A DNA stretch of 13,799 nt from CAWHOW01 sp050013795. Lineage in GTDB: Bacteria > Bacteroidota > Bacteroidia > Bacteroidales > CG2-30-32-10. Shown here piece after piece: positions 7,617 to 13,799 of the stretch; position 1 is the first letter of the stretch; the number at the start of each line of letters is the position of its first letter. The notes beneath the pieces were generated by a model. The model was not told the origin of the DNA and ran no database searches. It saw nothing but the letters and a program-made list of their open reading frames with translations. The position numbers were made by a program, and so were the translations under genes. The stretch is taken from NCBI GenBank assembly GCA_050013795.1, contig JBEKEO010000067.1:1-13799 (forward strand), read 5' to 3'.

Positions 7617-8264
7617 TCAAATCTTCTCTTCCTGCTTTATACGGTCGTTCTCAAATATAATCTTCCTGGTGATATTCCCGTTTTTGTCGTACCATATCTC
7701 AGTGCCGTTCTTTTTGTTATTCTTATATTGAATTTCCCTGCTTATGCTTCCGTCAGGGTATAAACCTTTCTGAATGCCCTCCCCTTTCGTAAAATTCCCT
7801 TCTCCAACTTTTATCCCGTTATTATCCCAGTATTCCCATTTGCCGTCGTACAAACCTTTGCTATATGTTCCAACTACTTTTAATTGTCCGTTCTCGTGCC
7901 ACTCTTTCGAAACGCCGTCGAGCGTATCATTCACATAGTTCATTTCAGCTTCCTTCTTTCCCTTATTATAATATTCCGTCGTCAGGCCGTTTCGCAGATT
8001 CTTTGAATAATATTCAATGCGCTGAAGGTTACCGCTAAAATACCAGCGGGTAGTTTTTCCATCCAAAAGGTTTTTCTCGTAATTGCTTTCCATCTGCTTG
8101 ATGCCGCTCACATACCACCAGGTGCAAATGCCATCCATCTTATCATTCTTATAATTCAATTCCGATTTCTTGTTTCCGTTATCCCAGTATTCAATCTTGG
8201 TTCTTGTCCTTGTGCAGGAAGAAACTAAAATTGCAAGTAATATGCAGGCTATTTCCTTTTTCAT
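7617..8264 (-). CDS. MORN-repeat lipoprotein (MORN_2/YwqK-like)
   Basis: A 215-residue predicted lipoprotein. The N terminus MKKEIACILLAILVSSC has a short basic start, a hydrophobic core and a lipobox ending at C17, so it should be lipid-anchored after signal peptidase II cleavage. The rest is about eight repeats of 22-23 residues of the MORN_2 type, each built on a G-x-x-x core, a Y/F-x-x-G/N turn, and a DG or NG followed by W/Y, for example NGQLKVVGTYSKGLYDGKWE. These fold as a beta-hairpin ladder and usually act as a scaffold. The YwqK antitoxin annotation attached to this repeat in databases is not evidence of toxin-antitoxin function here. It lies 20 bases after the secreted-protein gene on the same strand and is probably co-transcribed with it. 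Confidence 0.85.
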   Translation of the reverse strand: MKKEIACILLAILVSSCTRTRTKIEYWDNGNKKSELNYKNDKMDGICTWWYVSGIKQMESNYEKNLLDGKTTRWYFSGNLQRIEYYSKNLRNGLTTEYYNKGKKEAEMNYVNDTLDGVSKEWHENGQLKVVGTYSKGLYDGKWEYWDNNGIKVGEGNFTKGEGIQKGLYPDGSISREIQYKNNKKNGTEIWYDKNGNITRKIIFENDRIKQEEKI

Positions 8265-8284
8265 ATTTATAATGCAGTAATGCG

Positions 8285-8908
8285 CTAGTTATCCTTACAG
8301 GATGCTTTGTAATCAATAATATAATCAAAAATAATTTTAACAGCATCCTCTTTCATATCCTGTGAAAGGCTTTTATTCCGTTCTACTTCTTCACAAATTC
8401 TAAATACCCTGCAAAAGTCGGTAGCCATAGCTTGCTGACCTTCAACAAGAGCAAGGATAATATTTATTGTATAACTATTCGGCTTTTTTGCGCGTGCAAG
8501 AGCAAGCAGTTTCAAAGGCTTATCCGTTTGAAAATAATTATCCATGATTGTCAAATAGCCAAGGCAGAATAAATCATCCGCCGAAAGTGCTTTCATATCA
8601 GGCTCACCGGATATTTTATATTTCTTCTGAATATAAGGCATCAGCAGCGTAGCATTTTGCTTGCCATCAAAATTCCACGAAAGAGCATTTATTATAGCAG
8701 CTTTTACACCTATTGTAACTGTATCGCTCAGCAAATAATTGGCGATGGTATCGTTGATAACACCATCGTTATGCGCTTTTACAACTATTGCATATTCATA
8801 ATAAGCGCTGTAAAAATCTGTTGAAGTAATTGGCGAATCGGCAAAAAGCCTGCCTGTGCAAAAGAGTATAAAAGAAAGAATTATTGTTCCTCTTACTATG
8901 TTTTTCAC
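8285..8908 (-). CDS. Secreted protein of unknown function
   Basis: A 207-residue protein I do not recognise. A Sec signal peptide is clear: MKN, an R, then a hydrophobic stretch (8-18) and a likely cleavage after RLFA (A23). C17 does not sit in a lipobox because F16 is at position -1, so lipid modification is unlikely. The mature part looks mainly helical, with repeated short hydrophobic helices (for example ALSADDLFCLGYLTIMDNYF) reminiscent of TPR or other helical-repeat folds, and two or three further cysteines that might form disulfides. It is the first gene of a minus-strand pair with the MORN lipoprotein, both products being exported, which hints at a shared envelope role. A weak -7-like box lies at 8936-8943. 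Confidence 0.72.
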   Translation of the reverse strand: MKNIVRGTIILSFILFCTGRLFADSPITSTDFYSAYYEYAIVVKAHNDGVINDTIANYLLSDTVTIGVKAAIINALSWNFDGKQNATLLMPYIQKKYKISGEPDMKALSADDLFCLGYLTIMDNYFQTDKPLKLLALARAKKPNSYTINIILALVEGQQAMATDFCRVFRICEEVERNKSLSQDMKEDAVKIIFDYIIDYKASCKDN

Positions 8909-8935
8909 TTCCTGATGTTATATTATTTTAGCACA

Positions 8936-8943
8936 CAAAGTAA
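8936..8943 (-). promoter_or_regulatory. Weak -7-like box for the secreted-protein/MORN pair
   Basis: Read on the minus strand this is TTACTTTG, one mismatch from TAnnTTTG, 28 bases before the ATG at 8908. No -33 element is seen. Confidence 0.25.
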
Positions 8944-8984
8944 ATAAAAAATCCCGACCTGAAACTGACTGGAAATATTCACTT

Positions 8985-9012
8985 ATTGATATAAAAGAGT
9001 ATATTATTTTTG
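8985..9012 (+). promoter_or_regulatory. Promoter reading into 21-bp array 1
   Basis: ATTG (8985-8988), 16 bases, then TATTTTTG (9005-9012), a full match to TAnnTTTG. Transcription would start near 9019, so array 1 is likely transcribed even if it is not translated. Confidence 0.45.
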
Positions 9013-9034
9013 TAAAACACCAATATCTCAAACT

Positions 9035-9370
9035 GTGAAGTTAAATTCTCATGGTGTGACGTTATCTTCTCAGGTTAAGAAGTTACCTTCCCAGGTTAAG
9101 AAGTTACCTTCCCAGGTTAAGAAGTTACCTTCCCAGGTTAAGAAGTTACCTTCTCAGATTGGGAAGTTACCTTCTCAGGTTGGGAAACTACCTTCTCAGG
9201 TTAGGAAGTTACCTTCTCAGGTTAAAAAGCCACCTTCTCAAGTTGGGAAGTTACCTTCTCAGGTTAAGAAGTTACCTTCTCAGGTTGGGAAGTTACCTTC
9301 TTAGGTTAAAAAGCCCCCTTCTCAACTCGAAAAGTTAACTTCTCGTGACAAAAAGTGAGTTTTTCCTGAT
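9035..9370 (+). repeat. 21-bp tandem repeat array 1, 16 units
   Basis: Sixteen consecutive 21-base units with no spacers and no change of period. The core AAGTTACCTTCTCAGGTT is nearly invariant in units 3-13, while the first three bases vary (AAG, GGG, AGG, AAA). Units 1-2 and 14-16 are degenerate edges. Units 3-5 share TCCC in place of TCTC, so they are recent duplications. Units 10 and 14 share AAAAAGCC, a hint of an 84-base higher-order copy. Each core has a short dyad ACCT-TCTC-AGGT. From a GTG at 9035 the array reads as an 89-residue Ser-Gln-Val-Lys-Lys-Leu-Pro heptad peptide. A CAG-to-TAG change at 9302-9304 stops it although the array runs on in frame to a TGA at 9356. The mix of silent, replacement and stop changes does not favour a protein. 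Confidence 0.9.
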
Positions 9371-9391
9371 ATTACTTTAAATTATCACTTT

Positions 9392-9496
9392 GCGACCTTA
9401 CGGTCTTGATCTGGTTCCGCACGGATTCACTATAACTCCGCAGGGATTTAATCAAACTCCGCAAGGAGTTATATTGTCTCCGCAAGGAGTTATTCT
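9392..9496 (+). repeat. 21-bp tandem repeat array 2 with hairpin in each unit, 5 units
   Basis: Five tandem 21-base units begin at 9392, 9413, 9434, 9455 and 9476. Their sequence is unrelated to array 1, but the period is the same. The core is CTCCGCAAGGAGTTAT. Each unit contains an inverted repeat around a four-base loop: GACC-TTAC-GGTC in unit 1, TCC-GCAC-GGA in unit 2, a partial TCC-GCAG-GGA in unit 3, AACTCC-GCAA-GGAGTT in unit 4 (9455-9470), and CTCC-GCAA-GGAG in unit 5. The arms differ between unit 1 and units 4-5 yet stay complementary. An open frame from TTG 9390 to TAA 9506 would give a Pro-x-Gly heptad peptide; I do not call it a gene. Confidence 0.85.
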
Positions 9497-9585
9497 AAAA
9501 ATGTAAGCTTTAACACTGAGAATATATGACTTTTTATCTTAAATTCAGCATTAATTCAAATTAATTAAGTTTCATCAGGTCTTTG

Positions 9586-9593
9586 TATATTTG
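9586..9593 (+). promoter_or_regulatory. Bacteroidota -7 promoter box of the amgK-rapZ/murU operon
   Basis: TATATTTG is a full match to TAnnTTTG. Transcription would begin near 9600, leaving only about ten bases before the TTG start at 9611. No clear -33 TTTG is present. Confidence 0.45.
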
Positions 9594-9610
9594 CTCAAAT
9601 TTAAAGCAAC

Positions 9611-11056
9611 TTGAATACTTTGATTGAGCAAAAGCTAAACGTCCTTTTCGAAAAGCATACGGGCAAAACCGCAGATACTATTACCGCACTTCCTTCTTCC
9701 GGCTCCTACAGGCAATATTACCGGATGAAAACCGGCAACACAATTGCCATGGGTGCTTACAATCCCGATGAAAAGGAAAACACAGCCTTTCTATCGTTCA
9801 GCAGGCATTTTTATAAGCAGGGGCTTCCTGTCCCAGCCATTTACAGTGCCAATGAAGCCGAACATATTTACCTTTTGGAAGACCTGGGCGACACCACTTT
9901 GTTCTCGTTCCTTAGCGAAAACCGACATGGGCATGAGTTTACTGAAGATATTATTGATTATTACAAAAAGGTAATTACCGCCCTGCCAAAGTTTCAGGTG
10001 CTTGCTGCAAAGGGACTTGATTTCAATGTATGTTATCCCCGTGCGCAGTTCGACAAGCAGTCCATGCTGTGGGATTTAAACTACTTTAAGTATTATTTCC
10101 TGAAGCTTGCCAAGATAAGTTTTGATGAGCAAAAGTTGGAAGACGACTTCCAGTCGTTCACTGATTACCTTCTTCAAACCGATTGCAGCTATTTCCTGTA
10201 CCGCGATTTTCAATCGAGGAACATTATGCTGAAGAAAGGAGAGCCTTATTTTATAGATTACCAGGGAGGCCGAAAAGGCGCGCTTCAATACGACATTGCC
10301 TCTCTCTTATACGATGCAAAAGCAGATATACCGAACGATATCCGCCTTTCCCTTCTCGATTATTACATTGATTGCTTGACAAATTATGTTCCTGTTAATA
10401 AAAAGGAATTCATTTCTTATTACTACGGATATGTTCTTATCCGCATCATGCAAGCCCTTGGTGCTTATGGTTTCCGAGGCTTTTACGAGAAGAAGGAACA
10501 TTTCCTCCAAAGCATACCTTATGCCCTTGACAACCTGAAATGGATACTTGCCAACAGCGAAATCCCTGTAAAGTTGCCAACTTTGATGACTATTTTGCAT
10601 AAACTTTCTGAATCGGAAAGCCTGCGACAGCTTGGCAAAAAGGATACCAAGCTTAAGGTTGTAATCAATAGCTTTTCATATAAGAATGGCATTCCCGCTG
10701 ACAATTCAGGCAACGGAGGCGGATTTGTTTTCGATTGCAGGGCATTGCATAACCCCGGCAAATACGAAGAATACAAGCAACTATCGGGCAGGGATAAGGA
10801 AGTGATAGAATTCCTTGAGAAAGAGCCGGCAATGTATGAGTTCATGAACCATGTATATGGCTTGATCGACAGGACTGTTGAGAAATACATGGAAAGAAAG
10901 TTCGTTCACTTGCAGGTCAGTTTCGGATGTACAGGAGGCCAGCACAGGTCGGTGTTCTGTGCAAACCTCCTTGCCGATCATCTTAAGAAGAAGTTTGATG
11001 TTGATATAATGCTTCACCACAGGGAGCTTGAAAAGCAAACATCCCCCAATTTATGA
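9611..11056 (+). CDS. AmgK-like amino-sugar kinase fused to a RapZ C-terminal domain
   Basis: A 481-residue two-domain protein. Residues about 1-340 form an APH-type kinase that resembles AmgK, the anomeric kinase making MurNAc-1-phosphate or GlcNAc-1-phosphate. It has a nucleotide loop PSSGSYRQYYRMK (28-40), YLLEDLGDTTL (87-97), the catalytic loop YRDFQSRNIM with D199 and N204, and the metal-binding D216 in FIDYQGG followed by YDIASLLYDA. Residues about 348-475 match the C-terminal domain of RapZ, including FDCRALHNPG (375-383) and GCTGGQHRSV (439-448). In E. coli that domain binds glucosamine-6-phosphate and controls glmS through small RNAs. The RapZ P-loop domain is absent. The start is TTG; the next in-frame Met (39) would cut the kinase loop. 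A four-base ATGA overlap joins it to the murU-like gene. Families are secure; the precise sugar and the role of the sensor domain are inferred. Confidence 0.92.
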   Translation: MNTLIEQKLNVLFEKHTGKTADTITALPSSGSYRQYYRMKTGNTIAMGAYNPDEKENTAFLSFSRHFYKQGLPVPAIYSANEAEHIYLLEDLGDTTLFSFLSENRHGHEFTEDIIDYYKKVITALPKFQVLAAKGLDFNVCYPRAQFDKQSMLWDLNYFKYYFLKLAKISFDEQKLEDDFQSFTDYLLQTDCSYFLYRDFQSRNIMLKKGEPYFIDYQGGRKGALQYDIASLLYDAKADIPNDIRLSLLDYYIDCLTNYVPVNKKEFISYYYGYVLIRIMQALGAYGFRGFYEKKEHFLQSIPYALDNLKWILANSEIPVKLPTLMTILHKLSESESLRQLGKKDTKLKVVINSFSYKNGIPADNSGNGGGFVFDCRALHNPGKYEEYKQLSGRDKEVIEFLEKEPAMYEFMNHVYGLIDRTVEKYMERKFVHLQVSFGCTGGQHRSVFCANLLADHLKKKFDVDIMLHHRELEKQTSPNL

Positions 11057-11787
11057 AAGCATTCATACTTGCAGCAGGCCTGGGAACAAGGCTAAAGCCT
11101 CTGACAAATAACAAACCCAAAGCGCTTGTGGAAGTCAATGGTGTGACCTTGCTTGAACATCTTATAGTAAAGCTGCAAAACCTGGAAGTGACAGAGCTAA
11201 TTATCAACGTTCATCATTATGCTGAACAGATAAAAGAATTTCTAAGGAAGAAAAACAACTTTGGTATTCGCATAGAAGTTTCTGATGAAACGGAGCAGTT
11301 GCTTGACACTGGAGGAGGGTTAAAGAAAGCTGCCTGGTTCTTTGATGACAATAAACCTTTCCTTGTTCACAATGTTGATGTTCTTTCAAACATTGATTTG
11401 AACCAACTTTATCAAACGCATCTTCAGTCTGGCTCTCTGGCAACGCTTGCAGTCAAAGACAGGAACACTTCACGCTATTTTCTCTTTAATGATAACAATG
11501 AATTATGCGGATGGGAAAACACCAAAACAGGCGAAATTCTTTATCACAGCAACAATTCTCAGCAATTGACAGCGCTTGCCTTTAGCGGTATACAGGTAAT
11601 CAGCCCGCACATATTCGATAAGATTAGCGAAACAGGTAAATTCTCTTTGACAGATTTATATATCCGCTTATCCTCGAAAAATAAGATAACTGCATTCCGT
11701 CATGATAGAGACTTCTGGCTTGATCTGGGGAAGCCTGAAAGCATTGATAAAGCGGAGAATTACCTAATTCAAAACAAAGTAAGATGA
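11053..11787 (+). CDS. murU: MurU-like sugar-1-phosphate nucleotidyltransferase
   Basis: A 244-residue nucleotidyltransferase of the NDP-sugar pyrophosphorylase family. Next to an AmgK-like kinase it is best read as MurU, which turns MurNAc-1-phosphate plus UTP into UDP-MurNAc and so lets cell-wall sugars bypass de novo synthesis. Visible motifs are LAAGLGTRLKPLT (6-18), the K24 region in NKPKALVEVNG, the MurU-like LLDTGGGLKKA (83-93), the metal-binding D109 in VHNVDVLS, and D224 in FWLDLGKPE. Length is close to that of Pseudomonas MurU and there is no C-terminal acetyltransferase domain as in GlmU. It overlaps the genes on both sides by four bases (ATGA), so translation is probably coupled. 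A related sugar-1-phosphate, for instance GlcNAc-1-phosphate, remains possible. Confidence 0.85.
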   Translation: MKAFILAAGLGTRLKPLTNNKPKALVEVNGVTLLEHLIVKLQNLEVTELIINVHHYAEQIKEFLRKKNNFGIRIEVSDETEQLLDTGGGLKKAAWFFDDNKPFLVHNVDVLSNIDLNQLYQTHLQSGSLATLAVKDRNTSRYFLFNDNNELCGWENTKTGEILYHSNNSQQLTALAFSGIQVISPHIFDKISETGKFSLTDLYIRLSSKNKITAFRHDRDFWLDLGKPESIDKAENYLIQNKVR

Positions 11788-13235
11788 AGAAACTTCTTGG
11801 AAAAGAATATTTTTGGATAATTCTGCTTTCCTTGCTAGTTATACCTTTTATAGCCATTTCTTTTTTCGATCATCCTTCTGCTGACGACTATATTATTTCG
11901 GCAGTAGTACGTGACCATGGAATTCTTGCGCACTACAGACAGGTTTATTTCGAATGGAGCGGACGCTACTTCAGCACTCTTTTGGAATGCTTCAATCCAC
12001 TGGTGTACGGTTGGTTTTTCGGGTATAAATTAATTCCGATTCTGCTGATAGTTCTTTTCTATATTGGCCTTTTCAGATTATTTAAGAGTATATTTGGTAA
12101 AGAGCTTTCATCAATAAAGATTCATCTGATTTCTCTTATTCTTCTTTTATTGTACTTCAACAATATTCCTTCAACTGCCGAATCTATTTACTGGATGGAT
12201 GGTTCGCTTGAATACTTTACCGGAATTATCCTCACTCTATTCTTTTTTGCTTTGCTCATTAAACAATGGAATTCAGAAAGCATTAAAACATCTTCTTTTC
12301 TTTTTTTGATTGTTCTCGTTGTAATGATTGTCGGTACCAATGAAATCAGTATGCTTCTGCTGGATGAAATTCTTTTTATCATTGTTATGAAAGAAATTTT
12401 TCAAAAAAGGAAACTTCGCAAATGCCTTATCATTTCAATAATTACAGCTATTGCCGCCACTATATTTGAAATAACTGCACCCGGCAATTATTCACGAATG
12501 GTCTCTTTTCAAGGTAATTCAGATTTTGTATTCACCATTCAGCAAAGTGGAATTTCGTTTCTTAAAATTGCAGGTTCATTCATTAAAGATCCGGGACTAT
12601 TAATTTCTTCTTTGATATTTGTTGCATTTCTTCCATTACTAAACGGTAGCAGAATATTTAATGAACTGACGAAAGGAAATCCCTTTATTACTATTCCTTT
12701 AAGTATTTTATCCCTGATTGGTTTATACATTCCTGCTGTTTATGCAACAGGTTTGAACCCTGCGCTCAGGGTTCACAACATAGTGGCTTTTGCATTTATA
12801 TTCGCTTTCTTTTTCAATATAGCCGTATTACATGCTTATTTAATGAGAAAGAACAGAATTACATTGATTGATATTCCATCCTATCTTATTAAAATACTTG
12901 CTGTTGCCGCTTTTATACTGACTATATCTGAATTCTCAAAAGAGCCGGGGAAAGAAATTATATCAGAAGGGAATATTTTCCGCGCTTATTACGACCTGTT
13001 CATAAGTGCACCAACATATAACCAGGAATTAAATGACAGAGAATGCTATTTAGCTAAACTAAATGCAATGATTAAGGGATGTATAGAAGTGAAACCATTA
13101 TCTTCTATTCCCAAAACCATTCATTTTGTTGATATTACAAAAGATGCAACTAATTGGGTTAATCAATGCGAAGTAAAATACTTTGGAATCGATTCTGTAA
13201 AAATAATGAAAAATGCACTTATTCCTGATAAGTAA
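11784..13235 (+). CDS. DUF6056-family polytopic membrane protein, likely GT-C type
   Basis: A 483-residue membrane protein with about ten hydrophobic helices (for example 10-27, 82-100, 113-125, 146-160, 172-184, 214-230, 270-286, 302-321, 333-352 and 367-382) and a soluble C-terminal tail (384-483). Motifs of DUF6056 are visible: HPSADDY with D34-D35 in the first outer loop, EWSGRYFSTLL (57-67), YWMDGSLEY (136-144), TNEIS (185-189), APGNYSRM (232-239) and GLNPALRVHN (323-332). An acidic pair in the first periplasmic loop is typical of GT-C glycosyltransferases, which take sugars from lipid carriers. The reaction is not known. The start overlaps the murU stop by four bases, which puts it in the same operon. 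No terminator is evident in the 45 bases before the convergent ABC-F gene. Confidence 0.85.
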   Translation: MKKLLGKEYFWIILLSLLVIPFIAISFFDHPSADDYIISAVVRDHGILAHYRQVYFEWSGRYFSTLLECFNPLVYGWFFGYKLIPILLIVLFYIGLFRLFKSIFGKELSSIKIHLISLILLLLYFNNIPSTAESIYWMDGSLEYFTGIILTLFFFALLIKQWNSESIKTSSFLFLIVLVVMIVGTNEISMLLLDEILFIIVMKEIFQKRKLRKCLIISIITAIAATIFEITAPGNYSRMVSFQGNSDFVFTIQQSGISFLKIAGSFIKDPGLLISSLIFVAFLPLLNGSRIFNELTKGNPFITIPLSILSLIGLYIPAVYATGLNPALRVHNIVAFAFIFAFFFNIAVLHAYLMRKNRITLIDIPSYLIKILAVAAFILTISEFSKEPGKEIISEGNIFRAYYDLFISAPTYNQELNDRECYLAKLNAMIKGCIEVKPLSSIPKTIHFVDITKDATNWVNQCEVKYFGIDSVKIMKNALIPDK

Positions 13236-13280
13236 TGTTTTGATTAAGAATTGTGCCCGAGGAAAAGTTTCAATCCCTCA

Positions 13281-13799
13281 TTATATTTCCTTCTTTAAGC
13301 TCAACTCAAACCATCTTTCGGTTTTTTGTTCCAGTAAGGGAATGATCTCTTCGTGGCGTTTAGAGAGGTCAATTATCTTCTGGCTTTCCAGTTCGCCCGA
13401 GGCAAAGGCTTCCTCTATATCGGTCTTTTCTTGTTCCAGTTCCTGTATCTCCACTTCAAGCGCTTCAAATTCCTTTTGCTCCTTGTAAGTGAATTTATAA
13501 ACAGTTTCTTTCAGCGTCTTTTTTTTAGTAACAGCAGCGGGTTTTACAGCCGTTCTCTTTTTCAGTTCTTCCTGTTGCTCTTTATAATCAAGGTAAAGGG
13601 TATAGTTTCCGGGGAAATCGCGCACAACGCTGTCGTCTTCAAAAACAAAAAGATGTTCGGCTACCTTGTCCATGAACAGCCTGTCGTGCGAAACCACCAG
13701 CACACAGCCGTTAAAGTTACGGAGGTATTCTTCAAGCACGTTAAGCGTAAGCAGGTCGAGGTCGTTGGTAGGCTCATCGAGTATAAGGAAATTAGGGTT
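13281..13799 (-). CDS. ABC-F family ATPase, C-terminal part (5' end beyond the window)
   Basis: The last 172 codons of a minus-strand gene whose start lies to the right of the window. The visible part opens with NPNFLILDEPTNDLDLLTLN, the Walker B and D-loop of the second nucleotide-binding domain, then the H-switch VVSHDRLFMDKVAEHLFVFE and the GNYTLYL stretch. A basic linker (KKRTAVKPAAVTKKKTLKE) leads to a C-terminal coiled coil (FEALEVEIQELEQEKTDIEE). The layout is that of ABC-F proteins such as Uup, which act on ribosomes or branched nucleic acids and have no membrane part. The linker plus coiled coil favours Uup over EttA. An internal GTG at 13739 is not the start, because the frame stays open through the edge. 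It converges with the DUF6056 gene. Confidence 0.93.
   Translation of the reverse strand, partial: NPNFLILDEPTNDLDLLTLNVLEEYLRNFNGCVLVVSHDRLFMDKVAEHLFVFEDDSVVRDFPGNYTLYLDYKEQQEELKKRTAVKPAAVTKKKTLKETVYKFTYKEQKEFEALEVEIQELEQEKTDIEEAFASGELESQKIIDLSKRHEEIIPLLEQKTERWFELSLKKEI

Larger units (their letters stand above)
8909..9610. other. 702-base spacer without a convincing gene
   Basis: This divergent spacer holds, in order: a weak minus-strand promoter box (8936-8943), a plus-strand promoter (8985-9012), 21-bp tandem array 1 (9035-9370), 21 AT-rich bases (9371-9391), 21-bp tandem array 2 (9392-9496), an AT-rich stretch with repeated TTAATT words (9497-9585), and the promoter box of the next operon (9586-9593). 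Two short open frames inside the arrays are judged by-products of the repeats. Confidence 0.7.

Noticed and set aside
7617..8264. YwqK-type toxin-antitoxin module
   Set aside because: The MORN_2 family carries that database name, but the protein is a lipoprotein with an exported neighbour and no toxin is seen.
9035..9304. 89-residue Ser-Gln-Val-Lys-Lys-Leu-Pro repeat protein as a real gene
   Set aside because: The open frame follows automatically from a 21-base repeat without stops. It starts at a weak GTG and ends at a point change, and the repeat units continue past it. Unit differences are not biased to silent sites.
9035..9370. CRISPR array
   Set aside because: The repeats are directly contiguous with no unique spacers, the unit is 21 bases, and no cas gene is nearby.
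9035..9496. Iteron-type replication origin
   Set aside because: The unit length of about 21 bases would fit, but no replication initiator gene or plasmid or phage function is present and the neighbours look like ordinary chromosomal genes.
9390..9506. 38-residue Pro-x-Gly heptad peptide over array 2
   Set aside because: Very short, with a TTG start and no start-site evidence. The compensatory arm changes are better explained by a hairpin or dyad.
13213..13488. Plus-strand open frame at the right end
   Set aside because: It overlaps the tail of the DUF6056 gene and runs antisense to the ABC-F coiled-coil region; its Ser/Cys-rich translation is what a reversed Glu/Lys-rich coiled coil gives.

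Overview
The window is chromosomal DNA from a member of the Bacteroidota (Bacteroidetes), probably an uncultured or environmental one. Three things point there. The DNA is AT-rich and lacks strong Shine-Dalgarno sequences. Most genes or operons have a TAnnTTTG box just upstream, the -7 element of the Bacteroidota primary sigma factor (positions 27, 631, 1979, 4292, 7572 on the minus strand, 9005 and 9586). The protein families also fit: an AmgK-like kinase fused to a RapZ C-terminal domain, a DUF6056 membrane protein, a MORN_2 lipoprotein and a DUF2148 protein. No phage, transposase, integrase, CRISPR, tRNA or rRNA gene was recognised.

Layout. 51-584 (+) is a small polytopic membrane protein. 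665-1903 (+) is a MacB/FtsX-type ABC permease without its ATPase, and 2019-2678 (+) is a NarL/FixJ response regulator without its kinase. 2931-4220 (+) is enolase, closed by a clear terminator. 4335-7001 (+) is a PhzF-UbiD pair with directly abutting reading frames. A DUF2148 gene (7004-7546, minus) converges on it. 7617-8908 (minus) is a two-gene unit for exported proteins: an unrecognised secreted protein followed by a MORN-repeat lipoprotein. 8909-9610 has no convincing gene and holds two arrays of 21-bp tandem repeats. 9611-13235 (+) is a tight three-gene operon with two 4-base ATGA overlaps: AmgK-like kinase::RapZ-C fusion, MurU-like nucleotidyltransferase, and DUF6056 membrane protein. 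13281-13799 (minus) is the C-terminal part of an ABC-F ATPase cut by the window edge.

How the genes may work together. The clearest functional unit is the 9611-13235 operon. An anomeric amino-sugar kinase (AmgK-like) makes sugar-1-phosphate, and a MurU-like enzyme converts it to the UDP-sugar. This is the peptidoglycan-recycling bypass known from Pseudomonas. Here the kinase carries the domain that in Escherichia coli RapZ senses glucosamine-6-phosphate. This suggests, as inference, that recycling is tied to the amino-sugar pool. The DUF6056 protein may be a glycosyltransferase of GT-C type.

The least explained structure is in the spacers. There are two unrelated-sequence arrays with the same 21-bp period at 9035-9370 and 9392-9496, and a possible decayed third one at 2744-2848. 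The units of the second array carry small inverted repeats whose arms change together between units, which argues for a selected hairpin or dyad binding site rather than a peptide.
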